A DNA stretch of 64,000 nt from Geodermatophilus sp. DF01-2 (GTDB taxonomy: Bacteria; Actinomycetota; Actinomycetes; Mycobacteriales; Geodermatophilaceae): contig NZ_SPQN01000005.1 in the NCBI RefSeq assembly GCF_004571065.1, positions 46,968-110,967 of the forward strand, read 5' to 3'. A program made the translations under genes and the position numbers. Of this stretch, positions 19,129 to 28,438 are shown one piece after another; position 1 is the first letter of the stretch, and each line of letters begins with the position of its first letter. The notes beneath the pieces are model-generated. The model was not told the DNA's origin. It did no database searches and saw only the letters and a list, made by a program, of their open reading frames with translations.

Positions 19129-19662
19129 TCAGTTGAGGAGCTGTCGCTGCTCGCGCAGGTACCGGTCGACCGTCAGCCGGAGCGGGGCGCTGACCACCGC
19201 ATCGACGGTGACCGCGCCGGCGTTCTCGAAGGTGAAGGTGACCGGCATGGACTCGGCGGTCCGGAGGGTCTCGTCGATTCCGGTCAGGATGAGCACAGGT
19301 CCGGTGGGGCCACCGGAGAAGACCGTCTCACCGGGGGGGATGGGAATCGGCAGGGACGAGCTGCCTGGGGCTCCGTCGACGACCACCCCGGCGAAGTCAG
19401 GGCCGGACACGCCGACCAACTGATCCTCCTCCCTGCCGGTGTTGACCATCGCGAACTCGAGCCTGGCTGCGCTGCCGCCCTCGTAGACGCCTTCCGGCGG
19501 AGGCGCGAGCTGGATGTCGCGCAGCTCCATGTCCCCGACGGAGGCCTCGACGTCGGGAGCGCGGGTGTACGCCTCTTCCCCGCAGGCCGTCACGCCGACC
19601 GACGCCACCAGCAGCAGGCATCCCGTCGTGATGTGCACCAGCCGCCCGTTGACGTGTCCCAT
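19129..19662 (-). CDS. PCuAC/LpqE-like lipoprotein
   Basis: A 177-residue lipoprotein. The signal peptide ends at lipobox VTAC with Cys27, and ATG 19662 follows GAGGGGG. The mature part has the single beta-domain pattern of the PCu(A)C copper-chaperone/LpqE group: acidic start, EFAMVNTGREEDQLVGVSG, PIPPGETVFSG, PVLILTGIDETLRTAESM, VTFTFENAG. I do not see the His/Met copper ligands of true PCuAC, so metal binding is doubtful. It diverges from ureA2 across 285 bases. A truncated relative sits beside the third ureA copy, so lipoprotein and urease have travelled together. Confidence 0.7.
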   Translation of the reverse strand: MGHVNGRLVHITTGCLLLVASVGVTACGEEAYTRAPDVEASVGDMELRDIQLAPPPEGVYEGGSAARLEFAMVNTGREEDQLVGVSGPDFAGVVVDGAPGSSSLPIPIPPGETVFSGGPTGPVLILTGIDETLRTAESMPVTFTFENAGAVTVDAVVSAPLRLTVDRYLREQRQLLN

Positions 19663-19947
19663 GACTCGGTTCCCCCTCGTCCGCTGACCGCCACGCATGC
19701 GGGTCCTGCCTCTCCGTCGCCGGCGCCCACCGAGGTCAGCGCCTGCGGGCTGTCTACCCATCGAGGAGACCTGGATACCCAGCCGGGGTCGCCGCTGCTC
19801 TAGCGGCGCTGACTGCGGTCTGGCATGGTGAGCGGGCCCAGAACCGGCAACCGAGCGTGAGACCTGCAGGTGGAACGGCCGTTCCCGGCAGCACGCGAGT
19901 CGGAACGACGTCCGCCGGCAGGGTCGTCCTCTCCCGAGGGGTGGCGG

Positions 19948-20250
19948 ATGCTGCTGACGTTGCACGAGCGCGAGCGGCTGATGATCTACACAGCGGCCAA
20001 GCTCGCCGCCGAACGCAGGGACCGGGGCCTGAAGCTCAACCTGCCCGAGGCCACGGCGCTCATCACCTCGTTCCTCCTGGAGGGCGCCCGGGACGGCCGG
20101 ACGGTCGCCGACCTGATGGAGGCCGGGCGGGACGTCCTGCGTCGGGACGACGTGATGGAAGGGGTCCCGGAGCTGCTGGGGATGTTGCAGGTGGAGGCGA
20201 CGTTCCCGGACGGCACGAAGCTGATCACCGTCACGGCGCCGATCCCATGA
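19948..20250 (+). CDS. ureA: Urease gamma subunit (cluster 2)
   Basis: A second 100-residue gamma subunit: [54 protein letters not shown]. It is closer to the orphan ureA at 38873 than to ureA1, sharing the run [15 protein letters not shown] use ATG 19948, which matches the family start; the frame is open upstream. It is first of three structural genes with four- and eight-base overlaps, the same spacing as cluster 1. Confidence 0.95.
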   Translation: MLLTLHERERLMIYTAAKLAAERRDRGLKLNLPEATALITSFLLEGARDGRTVADLMEAGRDVLRRDDVMEGVPELLGMLQVEATFPDGTKLITVTAPIP

Positions 20251-20744
20251 CGCGCCGCGGAGAGCACCCCAGTGACGACCCCGGCGGCCGGGGTCGGGCG
20301 CGCCGTGCGGAGCCGGACCGGCACCCGCACAGCGGATCGAACAACCCGAGCATGCCGCGGCGCCCGGGCACCGGTGAGCGGCAGGCGGAGCGGCGCCACT
20401 ACACCGGGGACGAGCCGCACCGCGACGAGCCGCTGATCCCCGGGGAAGTGCTCTACGGCGACGACCCGGTGGTCATCAACGCGGGCAGGGACGTGCTCAC
20501 CCTGCGGGTGGAGAACACCGCCGACCGGCCGGTCCAGGTGGGTTCGCACTACCACTTCGCCGAGGTCAATCCGGCCCTGCAGTTCGATCGGAAGGCAGCC
20601 TGGGGACGTCGGCTCAACGTCCTCTCCGGTGGCTCCATGCGTTTCGAGCCCGGCGCCGCCGAGCAGGTGGAGCTGATCCCGATCGGAGGCCAGCGGATCG
20701 TGGCCGGGCTCCGTGGGGAGTGCGGAGGAGAGCTCGGTGGGTGA
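20247..20744 (+). CDS. ureB: Urease beta subunit with about 62-residue N-terminal extension (cluster 2)
   Basis: A 165-residue beta subunit. The core begins near residue 63 ([19 protein letters not shown]) and includes [20 protein letters not shown] and [16 protein letters not shown]. The first ~62 residues are a charged, Arg/His/Pro-rich extension that does not resemble the cluster 1 extension. The ATG overlaps the ureA2 stop by four bases. The start of this extension (SGSN-PS-PRRPGTG) recurs in the decayed copy near 38.8 kb. Confidence 0.93.
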   Translation: MTRRGEHPSDDPGGRGRARRAEPDRHPHSGSNNPSMPRRPGTGERQAERRHYTGDEPHRDEPLIPGEVLYGDDPVVINAGRDVLTLRVENTADRPVQVGSHYHFAEVNPALQFDRKAAWGRRLNVLSGGSMRFEPGAAEQVELIPIGGQRIVAGLRGECGGELGG

Positions 20745-22446
20745 GATCAGCCGGGCGGAGTACGACGCCTCCTTCGGACCGACGACCGGTGACCGCATCC
20801 GGCTGGCGGACACCAACCTGTTCATCGAAGTCACCGAGGACCGCTGCGCCGGCGGGGACGAGGCGGTGTTCGGCGGCGGCAAGTCCGTCCGGGAGTCGAT
20901 GGGCCAGTCCCGCACGACGCGCGCGGAGGGCACCCCCGACCTGGTCATCACCGGTGCAGTGGTACTGGATCACTGGGGGGTGATCAAGGCCGACGTGGGC
21001 ATCCGGGACGGCCGGATCGTCGCGCTCGGCAAGGCCGGCAACCCCGAGACGATGGACGGCGTCCACCCCGACCTGGTGATCGGCCCGTCCACGGAGATCA
21101 CCGCGGGCAACGGCCTGATCCTCACTGCCGGCGCGATCGACACCCATGTGCACTACATCGTCCCGGACATGCTCGAGGAAGCGCTCGCCGCGGGGACCAC
21201 CACCGTGGTGGGCGGAGGAACCGGCCCCACGGAGGGGTCCAAGGCCACGCTGGCGACCCCGGGTGCGTGGTGGCTGCAGCGGATGCTGGACGCGTTCGAC
21301 CCGTGGCCAGTGAACGTGCTGTTCCTGGCCCGCGGCAACACCGTCTCTCACGAGGCGCTGTGGGAGCAGCTGCGTGGCGGGGCCGGCGGGTTCAAGGTTC
21401 ACGAGGACTGGGGCGCCACCCCGGCCGCCGTCGACGCGGCGCTCAGCGTCGCCGACGAGTCCGGCGTGCAGGTCGCGATCCACAGCGACACCCTGAACGA
21501 GGCCGGGTTCGTGGAGAGCCTGCTGGCCGCCGTCAAGGGCCGGACGTTCCACGCCTACCACACCGAGGGCGCCGGCGGCGGCCACGCACCGGACATCATC
21601 CGCATCGCCAGCGAGCCGTACGTGCTCCCGGCCTCGACCAACCCGACGCGACCGTTCACCCACAACACGATCGCCGAGCACCTGGACATGGTGATGGTCG
21701 CCCACCACCTCAACCCGCAGGTGCCCAACGACCTGGCCTTCGCCGAGAGCCGGGTGCGCGCCGGCACGATCGCGGCCGAGGACGTGCTGCAGGACCTCGG
21801 CGCGCTGTCGATCATGTCCTCCGACGCGCTGGCCATGGGCCGGATCGGGGAGGTCGTGCTCCGGACCTGGCAGACCGCCCACCGGATGAAGCACGTGCGC
21901 GGCGCACTGCCCGGCGACGGTCGCGCCGACAACCACCGCGCCCGGCGCTACGTCGCGAAGTACACGATCTGTCCGGCGATCGCCCATGGGCTGGAGCGGG
22001 AGGTCGGCTCGGTCCAGGCCGGGAAGATGGCCGACCTGGTGCTCTGGCAGCCGGGGCTGTTCGGTATCCGGCCGTTCATGGTGTTCAAGGGCGGCATGGC
22101 TGCCCTCGCCGCCCTGGGAGACCCGAACGCCTCGGTGCCGACTCCGCAGCCGGTGCTGCCGCGCCTGGGGTTCAACGCGAAGAGCCCGGCGGCCGCGGAC
22201 ACCAGCGTGGCGTTCGTCGCCGCGGCCGCCATCGAGGACGGCCTGGCCGACCGGCTGGTCACCCGCCGGCCGCTGGTCCCCGTCGAGAGCGTGCGCGGGC
22301 GCACCAAGGACGACCTGCCGGAGAACACCGCCAGGCCCCGGATCGACGTCGACCCGGACACCTACAGCGTCCGCATCGACGGCGAGCTCATCGAGCACGC
22401 ACCGGCCACGGACCTGCCGATGGCGCAGCGGTACTTCCTCTTCTGA
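20737..22446 (+). CDS. ureC: Urease alpha subunit, flap cysteine replaced by Ala (cluster 2)
   Basis: A 569-residue alpha subunit, the same length as UreC1. I place the start at GTG 20737, six bases after GGAGGAG, which recreates the eight-base overlap with ureB seen in cluster 1. Nickel ligands H137, H139, K220 (GFKVHEDWG), H249, H275 and D363, plus catalytic H323, are all present. The flap position 322 is again Ala (VAHHLNP), and HYIVPDM replaces the usual ICPQQ segment. It reads SSDALAMGR where most have SSDSQAMGR. No accessory genes follow, so maturation must rely on ureFGD of cluster 1 or genes elsewhere. Confidence 0.95.
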   Translation: MGEISRAEYDASFGPTTGDRIRLADTNLFIEVTEDRCAGGDEAVFGGGKSVRESMGQSRTTRAEGTPDLVITGAVVLDHWGVIKADVGIRDGRIVALGKAGNPETMDGVHPDLVIGPSTEITAGNGLILTAGAIDTHVHYIVPDMLEEALAAGTTTVVGGGTGPTEGSKATLATPGAWWLQRMLDAFDPWPVNVLFLARGNTVSHEALWEQLRGGAGGFKVHEDWGATPAAVDAALSVADESGVQVAIHSDTLNEAGFVESLLAAVKGRTFHAYHTEGAGGGHAPDIIRIASEPYVLPASTNPTRPFTHNTIAEHLDMVMVAHHLNPQVPNDLAFAESRVRAGTIAAEDVLQDLGALSIMSSDALAMGRIGEVVLRTWQTAHRMKHVRGALPGDGRADNHRARRYVAKYTICPAIAHGLEREVGSVQAGKMADLVLWQPGLFGIRPFMVFKGGMAALAALGDPNASVPTPQPVLPRLGFNAKSPAAADTSVAFVAAAAIEDGLADRLVTRRPLVPVESVRGRTKDDLPENTARPRIDVDPDTYSVRIDGELIEHAPATDLPMAQRYFLF

Positions 22447-22510
22447 CCGGCAGAACCGAAGAGTGGTGGCCTGCGCCCGCCGGAACGGGTGCCGTCGGAC
22501 AGAGCGGTGG

Positions 22511-23301
22511 TCACGGCTGCAGGGAGCCCGGAGAGGCGCGTGCCGGTCGCAGGAGGAGACGGACGCCGTGGGCCTGGCCGGCCTCCAGCCGCCGGTGGGC
22601 CTCGGCGGCCGCGCTCGAGGGCAGCACCTCGACCCGGCGGGGGTTGAGGGAGCCGTCGGCGAGGAGCTGGTTGACGCGGACCGCCGCAGTGGCGAGCTCG
22701 GAACTGCTGGCGTTGCTCATGGCGAATCCGACGATCCGGCCGTCGCGGCCGTAGAGCCCGCCCACGGGCAGCGCCGGGCGCGCGGCAAAGCCGGCCATGG
22801 CGATGATGCGGCCCCGGCGGGCGAGCAGGCCGACGGCCGCGTCGAGGTCGAGGGGGCCGGGGGTGTCCAGGTGCACGTCCACCCCATCGGGAGCGGCCTG
22901 CTCGATGCGCTGCACGAGGTGGGGGTCGCGGTAGTCGAGCACGACGGCGGTCCCGACGAACGGCAGCGGTCGAGGTCCGCGGCACCGGCGCCGGTGATCA
23001 CCCGGGCGCCGGCCCGCGCGGCGAGCACGATCGCCGCACTGCCGACGTGGCCGGCACCTCCGGCTACGTACACGGTCTCGCCGCCCCGCAGACCGGCGTG
23101 GATGCTGAGAGCCAGGCGGGCGGTCGCGGCCGGATGCACCATCGCGACCGCCGCGTCCGGATCGGCGCCGTCCGGCAGCCGGTAGAGCCGATCGGCGCCC
23201 GTCGGCGGACTCGCCGCCACCAACGCAGTGAAAGCCGACTCGGCGATGGCAGGATGAGACGACAACGGAGCTCCGGTGGCCAGGCGTCTGTGAGCGGACA
23301 C
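22511..23301 (-). pseudogene. C-terminal part of a broken zinc-independent MDR/quinone oxidoreductase
   Basis: The remains of a medium-chain reductase. One frame reads DRLYRLPDGADPDAAVAMV and the NADPH-binding segment GGETVYVAGGAGHVGSAAIV. Then, near 22,970, the reading jumps to another frame that continues with VVLDYRDPHLVQ, DVHLDTPGPLDL and GRIIAMAGFAARPALPVGG to the C-terminus. The N-terminal GroES-like half is absent here. A matching N-terminal piece, same strand, lies at about 39,700-39,900, so the gene looks split by the block between. It is convergent with ureC2 and not functional as it stands. Confidence 0.7.
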
Positions 23302-23466
23302 CTCGTGTTATCGGGGCTCCGTTGCTCATCCCGGGACCATCACGCCGCCGATCACCACTGCCGGCCAACGCCCTCGACGACCCATGGACGATCGTGAAAC
23401 GGCCGTGGCCTGCAGACCGGCCCCGGGGCGTCCCTGGAGAGGGGTGGTGGTGTTGGCGGAGCGCAT

Positions 23467-23486
23467 TTAACTGTCGAGTCAGTTAA
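23467..23486. promoter_or_regulatory. TetR operator TTAACTG-N6-CAGTTAA upstream of tetR
   Basis: A perfect seven-base inverted repeat with six-base spacer in an AT-rich patch, 33 bases before the TetR start. TAATAT just after it could serve as a -10. The same element recurs at 25594-25613 before the catabolic operon with one mismatch. That makes it the best candidate for the binding site of the adjacent regulator. Confidence 0.75.
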
Positions 23487-23519
23487 TATTGACCCACGAC
23501 GCGACCTCCAGGAGGAAAC

Positions 23520-24137
23520 GTGGGGCGACCCAGCGCCGAAGCGGAACGACGCCAACAGATCCTGACCGCCACGTGCAAAGTCGTGGCTGACCAGGGCTTC
23601 CGATCGTTGCGCGTCGCCGACGTAGCCGCGGCGATCGGGAGCTCCACCGGGACGGTGCACTACTACTTCCCCACCAAGCGCGACCTGCTGCACGCGGCCT
23701 TCGAGTTCAACTTCCGCAACTCCCTGGAACGCCGAAAGGTGATCCTGCACGGCGACGGCGACCCGGTCACGAAGCTTCGCGCCTTCGTCGACTCCTATGT
23801 GCCTGAGGGGCCGGAGACGGTCCAGGCGTGGCGGGTCTGGGCAGAGCTGTGGGTCGAGGCGATTCAGGAGCCTGACCTCCAGGTTCTCAACGACGCTGTG
23901 TATGGCGACTGGCGTTCGATCGTCGCCAGCATCATTCGCGACGGACATGACCAGGGCCTGATCGTGCGGGCCGATCCCGTCGTGCAGGCGAACATGCTGA
24001 TCGGGCTCATCGACGGGCTGGCGATCCAGGTCATCCTCGGCTCGCACAGCATGGACGGCCCGCGGATGCGCAGGGTGTGCCAACAACTGCTCGACGGGTT
24101 CTGTGTGGACGTCGCCGAGGTCTTGCCGGTCAGCTGA
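23520..24137 (+). CDS. TetR-family regulator (BetI-like)
   Basis: A 205-residue TetR protein. The HTH spans about 10-55 (RRQQILTATCKVVADQGF, VADVAAAIGSSTGTVHYYF, TKRDLLHAAFE), followed by an all-helical ligand domain with AWRVWAELWVEA and DPVVQANMLIGLIDGLAIQV, the pattern of BetI-type repressors. GTG 23520 follows AGGAGGAAAC. An IS element begins four bases after its stop and separates it from the transport/catabolic operon whose promoter has the same operator. It probably represses itself and that operon until the transported substrate or a CoA intermediate binds. Confidence 0.9.
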   Translation: MGRPSAEAERRQQILTATCKVVADQGFRSLRVADVAAAIGSSTGTVHYYFPTKRDLLHAAFEFNFRNSLERRKVILHGDGDPVTKLRAFVDSYVPEGPETVQAWRVWAELWVEAIQEPDLQVLNDAVYGDWRSIVASIIRDGHDQGLIVRADPVVQANMLIGLIDGLAIQVILGSHSMDGPRMRRVCQQLLDGFCVDVAEVLPVS

Positions 24138-24141
24138 ACGA

Positions 24142-24171
24142 TGAACCGTCCTGGATCTGGCGGACGCTGGG
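24142..24171 (+). repeat. IS left inverted repeat
   Basis: Starts TGAACCGTCCTGGATCTGG and matches the reverse complement of the right end at about 25 of 30 positions. It defines the left border of the element. Confidence 0.8.
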
Positions 24172-24172
24172 T

Positions 24173-25434
24173 TCAGGCCGCTTCGAGGTCCGGGGCGACG
24201 TGGATGTCACGGTAGTGGTCTTCGAACTCGCCCGGTGGTCGATAGGCGGATCGCCGAGTGCAGAAGTTCGGTGTTGCACCGGTGGACCCAGGCGGCGGTC
24301 TCCCGCTCGACCTGTGCGCGGCCGGTCCAGGACTGCTGCCGGTCGATGAGTTCGGTCTCGTAGAGGTCGATGGTGGACTCCATCAGCGCGTTGTCCAGGG
24401 CGTCGCCGACCGGGCCGATGGAGCCGGCGATGCCGGCCTCGGTCAGCGTCTCGGTGAGGGCCGGCGACGTGCATTGGCACGAGCCGGCGTCGGAGTGATG
24501 GACCAGGCCCGTGGCGGTGAAGGCGGTGGTGCCCAGCGGCGGGTGAACAGCGCCTGCTCCAGCACGGAGGTGACCAGCGGGTCGTCTTCGATGACGACAC
24601 CCGCCAGCCCAGAATGCGGCGGGAGTGGACGTCGCTGACGAAGTAGACGTAGACCAACCCGGCCAGCGTCCACACGTAGGCGAGGTCTGCGACCCACCGC
24701 TGGTCTGGCCGGGACGGCGTGGCCCAGGCCCGGTCGACCACGTCCGGGTGCCGCGGCGCCGACTGGTCCCGCGTGGTCGTCCTCGTCGACCGGCGGCCGC
24801 GCCGGACCCCGTCGAGACCGGCGACGCCCATCAGCCGGCCGACCTGGTCACGGCCGCATGGGTGCCCGGCGCGGCGGGCGGCGTGCTGCAGCTTGCGCAG
24901 CCCGTCGAGGCCGCGGTTGGCCCGGTAGAGGTCGACCAGGGTGTTCGCGGCGTACGCGTCGGCCAGCTCCGCGGGGCTGACCGGGCGCTGGATGCGCTCG
25001 CAGTAGGTGCTCGGGCGATCGGTATCCGGTGCTCGGTGAGCACGCGGCAGATCGGCTCGACCCCGAAGCGGTCGGCGTGGGCGGCGATGTAGTCGCAGAT
25101 CAGCGCAGTCGGCGGTCGAGCTCCGCCGCGGCGAAGAAACGCCGAGGCGGTCTCGAGGATCTCGTTCATCCGGCGCAGCTCGGTGACGTCCCGGCGCAGC
25201 GCCTCGAGCTCGTCGGAGGACTCGGTCATCACGCCGGGACGGGCCGGTGTCGATCCCCTGCTGCTCGACCCAGTTGCGCAGGGTGGCCGGGTCGATGTCC
25301 AGCACCGCACCCACGGCGCGGCGGGCGGTCAGCTTCGATTCGCCGAGATCACGGATGCGGTCCCGACACATCCGCACGGCGCGGGCGCGGGTCTTCTGGT
25401 CGTACTTGCGCGGTGCTGGCACGGCTTCAGTCAC
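24173..25434 (-). pseudogene. IS3-family transposase, frameshifted
   Basis: The orfA part is intact to about residue 65 (YDQKTRARAVRMCRDRI, AVGAVLDIDPATLRNWVEQQ). A frame change follows, then the coiled-coil LEALRRDVTELRRMNEILET and FGVEPICRVLTEHRIPIA. Another shift leads to the orfB catalytic core with DQRWVADLAYVWTLAG and VHSRRILGW. Further shifts follow before GLVHHSDAGS, DNALMESTIDLYETE and the typical end YRPPGEFEDHYRD. The DDE residues survive as pieces, but the chain needs at least three frame corrections, far more than one programmed -1 shift. It is dead. Confidence 0.85.
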
Positions 25435-25444
25435 CTTGCGAGAT

Positions 25445-25474
25445 CAGAGCCTCCACCAGGTCCTGGACGGTTCA
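25445..25474 (-). repeat. IS right inverted repeat
   Basis: Reads TGAACCGTCCAGGACCTGG on the minus strand, the partner of the left end at 24142. It defines the right border. Confidence 0.8.
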
Positions 25475-25557
25475 GAAGTCGTCCTGACGCCGGCGCCCTC
25501 GGCCGTCCGGCGTCCTTGCCCTCCGGGCAACTTCTTGACCCAGATCACACATCCGCC

Positions 25558-25613
25558 TTGACACGGTGTGATCCGCGCCGCATGCTCACGTTGTTAACTG
25601 ACGCGCCAGTCAA
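25558..25613 (+). promoter_or_regulatory. Promoter and TetR operator of the catabolic operon
   Basis: TTGACA (25558-25563) is a good -35; CATGCT (25581-25586) is a weak -10 with 17-base spacing. Immediately downstream, 25594-25613 is TTAACTG-N6-CAGTCAA, the tetR operator with one mismatch. It lies over or just past the likely start of transcription, where a bound repressor would block initiation. The operon start codon is 16 bases further on. Confidence 0.65.
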
Positions 25614-25629
25614 GAATCGAGGAGCTCGG

Positions 25630-26682
25630 ATGACCTTCAAGCGCAAGGGCGTTGCACTCGCGGCCGTCGCGATGGTCGGCTCGTCAGCAGCCTGCGGAGG
25701 CGGGGCGGCGGCAGAAGACAGCAAGACCCTGACCGTGGTCATGTGGGGCGGCAGCGCTCAGGAAGCTCACGTGCAGTCCTACGTGAAGCCTTGGGCCGAG
25801 GTGAACGGCGTCGAGATCCTGCAGGACCAGCCCACCGACTACGCCAAGCTCCGCGCGCAGGTGGAGTCCGGCGAGGTCAGCTGGGGCATCGTCGAGGTGG
25901 AGCCGAACTTCTCCGCCACCGCCTGCGAGGAGGGGCTCCTGGAGAAGATCGACACCGAGGTCGTGGACACCTCCGTGCTCGACCCGCAGTTCGTGAACGA
26001 GTGCGCCATCCCGAACCTGCAGTACGCCTTCAACATCGCCTACAACACCGACGTCTTCGGCGAGGACCACCCGACGACCTGGGAAGAGTTCTTCGACACC
26101 GAGCAGTTCCCGGGCAAGCGCGGCTTCTGGAAGTACGTCACCGGCGGGATCCTGGAGGCCGCGCTGCTCGCCGATGGCGTGCCGGCCGACGAGCTCTACC
26201 CCCTCGACGTCGATCGGGCGTTCGAGAAGCTCGACACGATCAAGGACGACATCGTCTTCTACGAGACCGGCGACCAGCAGGTCCAGCTGCTCGCCAGCGG
26301 CGAGGCGCCGCTGGTCCAGGCCTGGAACGGCCGAGTCTTCCAGGCCGCGCAGCAGGGGCAGCCGGTGGCCAACGAGTTCAACCAGCACTTCCTCTCCTAC
26401 GACCAGGTGGTCATCCCGAAGGGCTATCCGAACGCCGACCTCGCGATGGAGTGGATGGGCCACTTCGTGACCGATCTTCAGGGCCAGGCCGCGGACACCC
26501 GGGCCAGCGCCTACGCGCCGGTCAACGACAAGGCGCTCGAGCTGCTCGAGCCGGAGATCCTGGAGGAACTGCCGACCTCCGAGGAGAACGCCGCCAAGCG
26601 CGCCACGGTCATCGACTACGACTGGTGGGCCGAGAACTACGACGCCGTCTCCGAGCGGTTCAACGAGTGGCTGGCGTCGTGA
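25630..26682 (+). CDS. PotD-type ABC substrate-binding lipoprotein
   Basis: A 350-residue solute-binding protein. The lipoprotein signal ends at SSAAC with Cys22. The mature chain resembles the spermidine/putrescine/thiamine cluster: LTVVMWGGSAQEAHVQSYV, LQYAFNIAYNTDVFGE, WEEFFDTEQFPGKRGFW, QLLASGEAPLVQAWNG and VIDYDWWAENYDAVSERF. ATG 25630 follows GAGGAGC. It is first of eleven genes, most of them translationally coupled. Ligand is unknown; this group commonly binds polyamines, opines or other small charged amines. Confidence 0.9.
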   Translation: MTFKRKGVALAAVAMVGSSAACGGGAAAEDSKTLTVVMWGGSAQEAHVQSYVKPWAEVNGVEILQDQPTDYAKLRAQVESGEVSWGIVEVEPNFSATACEEGLLEKIDTEVVDTSVLDPQFVNECAIPNLQYAFNIAYNTDVFGEDHPTTWEEFFDTEQFPGKRGFWKYVTGGILEAALLADGVPADELYPLDVDRAFEKLDTIKDDIVFYETGDQQVQLLASGEAPLVQAWNGRVFQAAQQGQPVANEFNQHFLSYDQVVIPKGYPNADLAMEWMGHFVTDLQGQAADTRASAYAPVNDKALELLEPEILEELPTSEENAAKRATVIDYDWWAENYDAVSERFNEWLAS

Positions 26683-27632
26683 GCAGCTCGGCCACCACCG
26701 CACCCGACAGGAGGGCGCCGAGCCGCGGGGCTGAGCCGGACCCGCGGCCGGCGCCGCCAGGAGCCGGCTCCCCGGCTCCGCCGGGCAAGCGCAGGCGCTT
26801 CTTCCTCACCGACGGCTGGGGCGCCCTGGCGCTGCCGATCGCCGGCTACCTGCTCGTGGTGCTCATCGTCCCGCTGGCGATCGTCTTCGCCCGCAGCTTC
26901 ACCGACCCGACCCTCGGGCTCGGCAACTACGCGGCCTTCTTCGCCAGCCCCATCTACACCGACGTCCTGGTCAACACCTTCGTCACTGCGATCACGGTCA
27001 CCCTGATCACCCTGCTGATCGGCTTTCCGTACGCCTACCTGATGACGATCGCCCCGCCGGTGTGGCGAAGCGTCCTGCTGGTGGTCGTCCTCGTCCCGTT
27101 CTGGACGAGCTTGCTGGTCCGTTCGTTCGCGCTGGTCCTGCTGCTGCGAGACACCGGAGCGATCAACGAGACCCTGTTGTCGCTGGGGTTGATCAGCGAC
27201 CCGATCACGATGGTGCGGAACTTCACCGGCGTCCTCATCGGCATGGTCCAGGTGATGCTGCCGTTCATGGTGCTGCCGCTGTACGCCACCATGCGCGGCA
27301 TCGATCGTCGCCTACTGCAGGCCGCTGAAGGGCTCGGGGCTCGACCGGCCTTCGCGTTCTGGCGGGTGTTCGTGCCACTGTCGGCCGCGGGGGTCGCGGC
27401 CGGTTCGCTGTTGGTGTTCATCCAGTCTCTCGGCTTCTACATCACCCCGGCCCTGCTCGGCGGCCCCGACGACGTGATGCTCGGTGAGCTGATCGTGCAG
27501 CAGGTCAGCACTGTCCTGAACTGGGGCTTCGCGTCAGCACTCGCTGCCGTGCTGCTGATCGTCACCCTCGTGCTGCTCGCGATAGCCAGCCGGTTCATCG
27601 ACGTCCGCCGGATCTTCTGGAAGGAGCAGTGA
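26679..27632 (+). CDS. ABC permease, PotB-like
   Basis: A 317-residue inner-membrane permease. A Pro/Arg-rich cytoplasmic N-terminus (about 45 residues) is followed by six helices, with the EAA loop seen as QAAEGLGARPAFAFWRVFVP. GTG 26679 overlaps the binding-protein stop by four bases. It pairs with the next permease in a heterodimer. Confidence 0.9.
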   Translation: MSSSATTAPDRRAPSRGAEPDPRPAPPGAGSPAPPGKRRRFFLTDGWGALALPIAGYLLVVLIVPLAIVFARSFTDPTLGLGNYAAFFASPIYTDVLVNTFVTAITVTLITLLIGFPYAYLMTIAPPVWRSVLLVVVLVPFWTSLLVRSFALVLLLRDTGAINETLLSLGLISDPITMVRNFTGVLIGMVQVMLPFMVLPLYATMRGIDRRLLQAAEGLGARPAFAFWRVFVPLSAAGVAAGSLLVFIQSLGFYITPALLGGPDDVMLGELIVQQVSTVLNWGFASALAAVLLIVTLVLLAIASRFIDVRRIFWKEQ

Positions 27633-28438
27633 TGTCGCGACTCCTCGTCCGCGGTGGGCTCGTGACCCTCGCCGTCCTGACCGGGCTCGTCCTGATCGCA
27701 CCGGTCCTCGTCATCATCCCGATGTCCTTCTCCGACAGCTCGTTCCTGGAGTTTCCCCCGACCGACTGGTCGTTCCGCTGGTACGAGAACTTCTTCAGCG
27801 ACCCCAGCTGGCGTGCAAGTACCCTCTCCAGTCTCAAGATCGCCGTGCTGGTGACGATCACGGCCGTCATCCTCGGCACCGCGGCCGCCTTCGGCCTGGT
27901 CCGCGGACGGCTCCGGGCGAAGGCGGCGGTCGCCGGCCTGGTGATCGCCCCGCTGATCGTGCCCTATGTCATCGTCGGGCTCGCGGTGTACGCCGCGGCG
28001 CTGCAGGTGGGGCTGACCCAGACCACGCTCGGGTTCGTGCTCGTGCACACCGCGCTCGGCGTGCCCTTCGTGACGGTGAACGTGGCGGCCTCGCTCGCGT
28101 CGTTCGACCAGCGGCTGGAACAAGCAGCGATGAGCCTCGGAGCCAGCCCGCTGACCACCTTCTTGCGGGTCACCCTGCCGATCATCGCACCCGGCGTGGC
28201 CGCCGGTGCCCTGTTCGCCTTCATCACCAGCTGGGACGAGGTCGTGGTCAGCCTGTTCCTCTCCGGGCCGGAGCTGACCACCCTCCCCGTGCAGATGTGG
28301 TCGGGCGTACGGGTCGCGATCGACCCAACGGTGACCGCCGTCTCCAGCTTGCTGCTGCTCTTCACCATCACGGCCTTCGCCGCGCTGGGCGTGGCGCGCC
28401 TGATCCGCAACCGTCGTCTCGCCAGGAGCCACCGATGA
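27632..28438 (+). CDS. ABC permease, PotC-like
   Basis: The second permease, 268 residues, six helices. It has the family's early periplasmic segment PMSFSDSSFLEFPPTDWSF and the EAA loop EQAAMSLGASPLTTFLRVTLP. ATG 27632 follows AAGGAG and overlaps the previous stop by one base. A GTG three bases upstream is an alternative. Confidence 0.92.
   Translation: MSRLLVRGGLVTLAVLTGLVLIAPVLVIIPMSFSDSSFLEFPPTDWSFRWYENFFSDPSWRASTLSSLKIAVLVTITAVILGTAAAFGLVRGRLRAKAAVAGLVIAPLIVPYVIVGLAVYAAALQVGLTQTTLGFVLVHTALGVPFVTVNVAASLASFDQRLEQAAMSLGASPLTTFLRVTLPIIAPGVAAGALFAFITSWDEVVVSLFLSGPELTTLPVQMWSGVRVAIDPTVTAVSSLLLLFTITAFAALGVARLIRNRRLARSHR

Larger units (their letters stand above)
24142..25474 (-). mobile_element. 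Decayed IS3-family insertion sequence
   Basis: About 1.33 kb bounded by imperfect inverted repeats beginning TGAACCGTCC at both ends, with orfA- and orfB-type transposase reading on the minus strand. The transposase frame is broken several times. The flanks (CGA on the left, GAA on the right) show no clear three-base target duplication. It lies between tetR and its target operon, four bases after the tetR stop. Confidence 0.85.

Noticed and set aside
24142..25474. A functional IS3 element using programmed frameshifting
   Set aside because: More than one frame change is required, including inside the catalytic core, and the second Asp motif region is altered.
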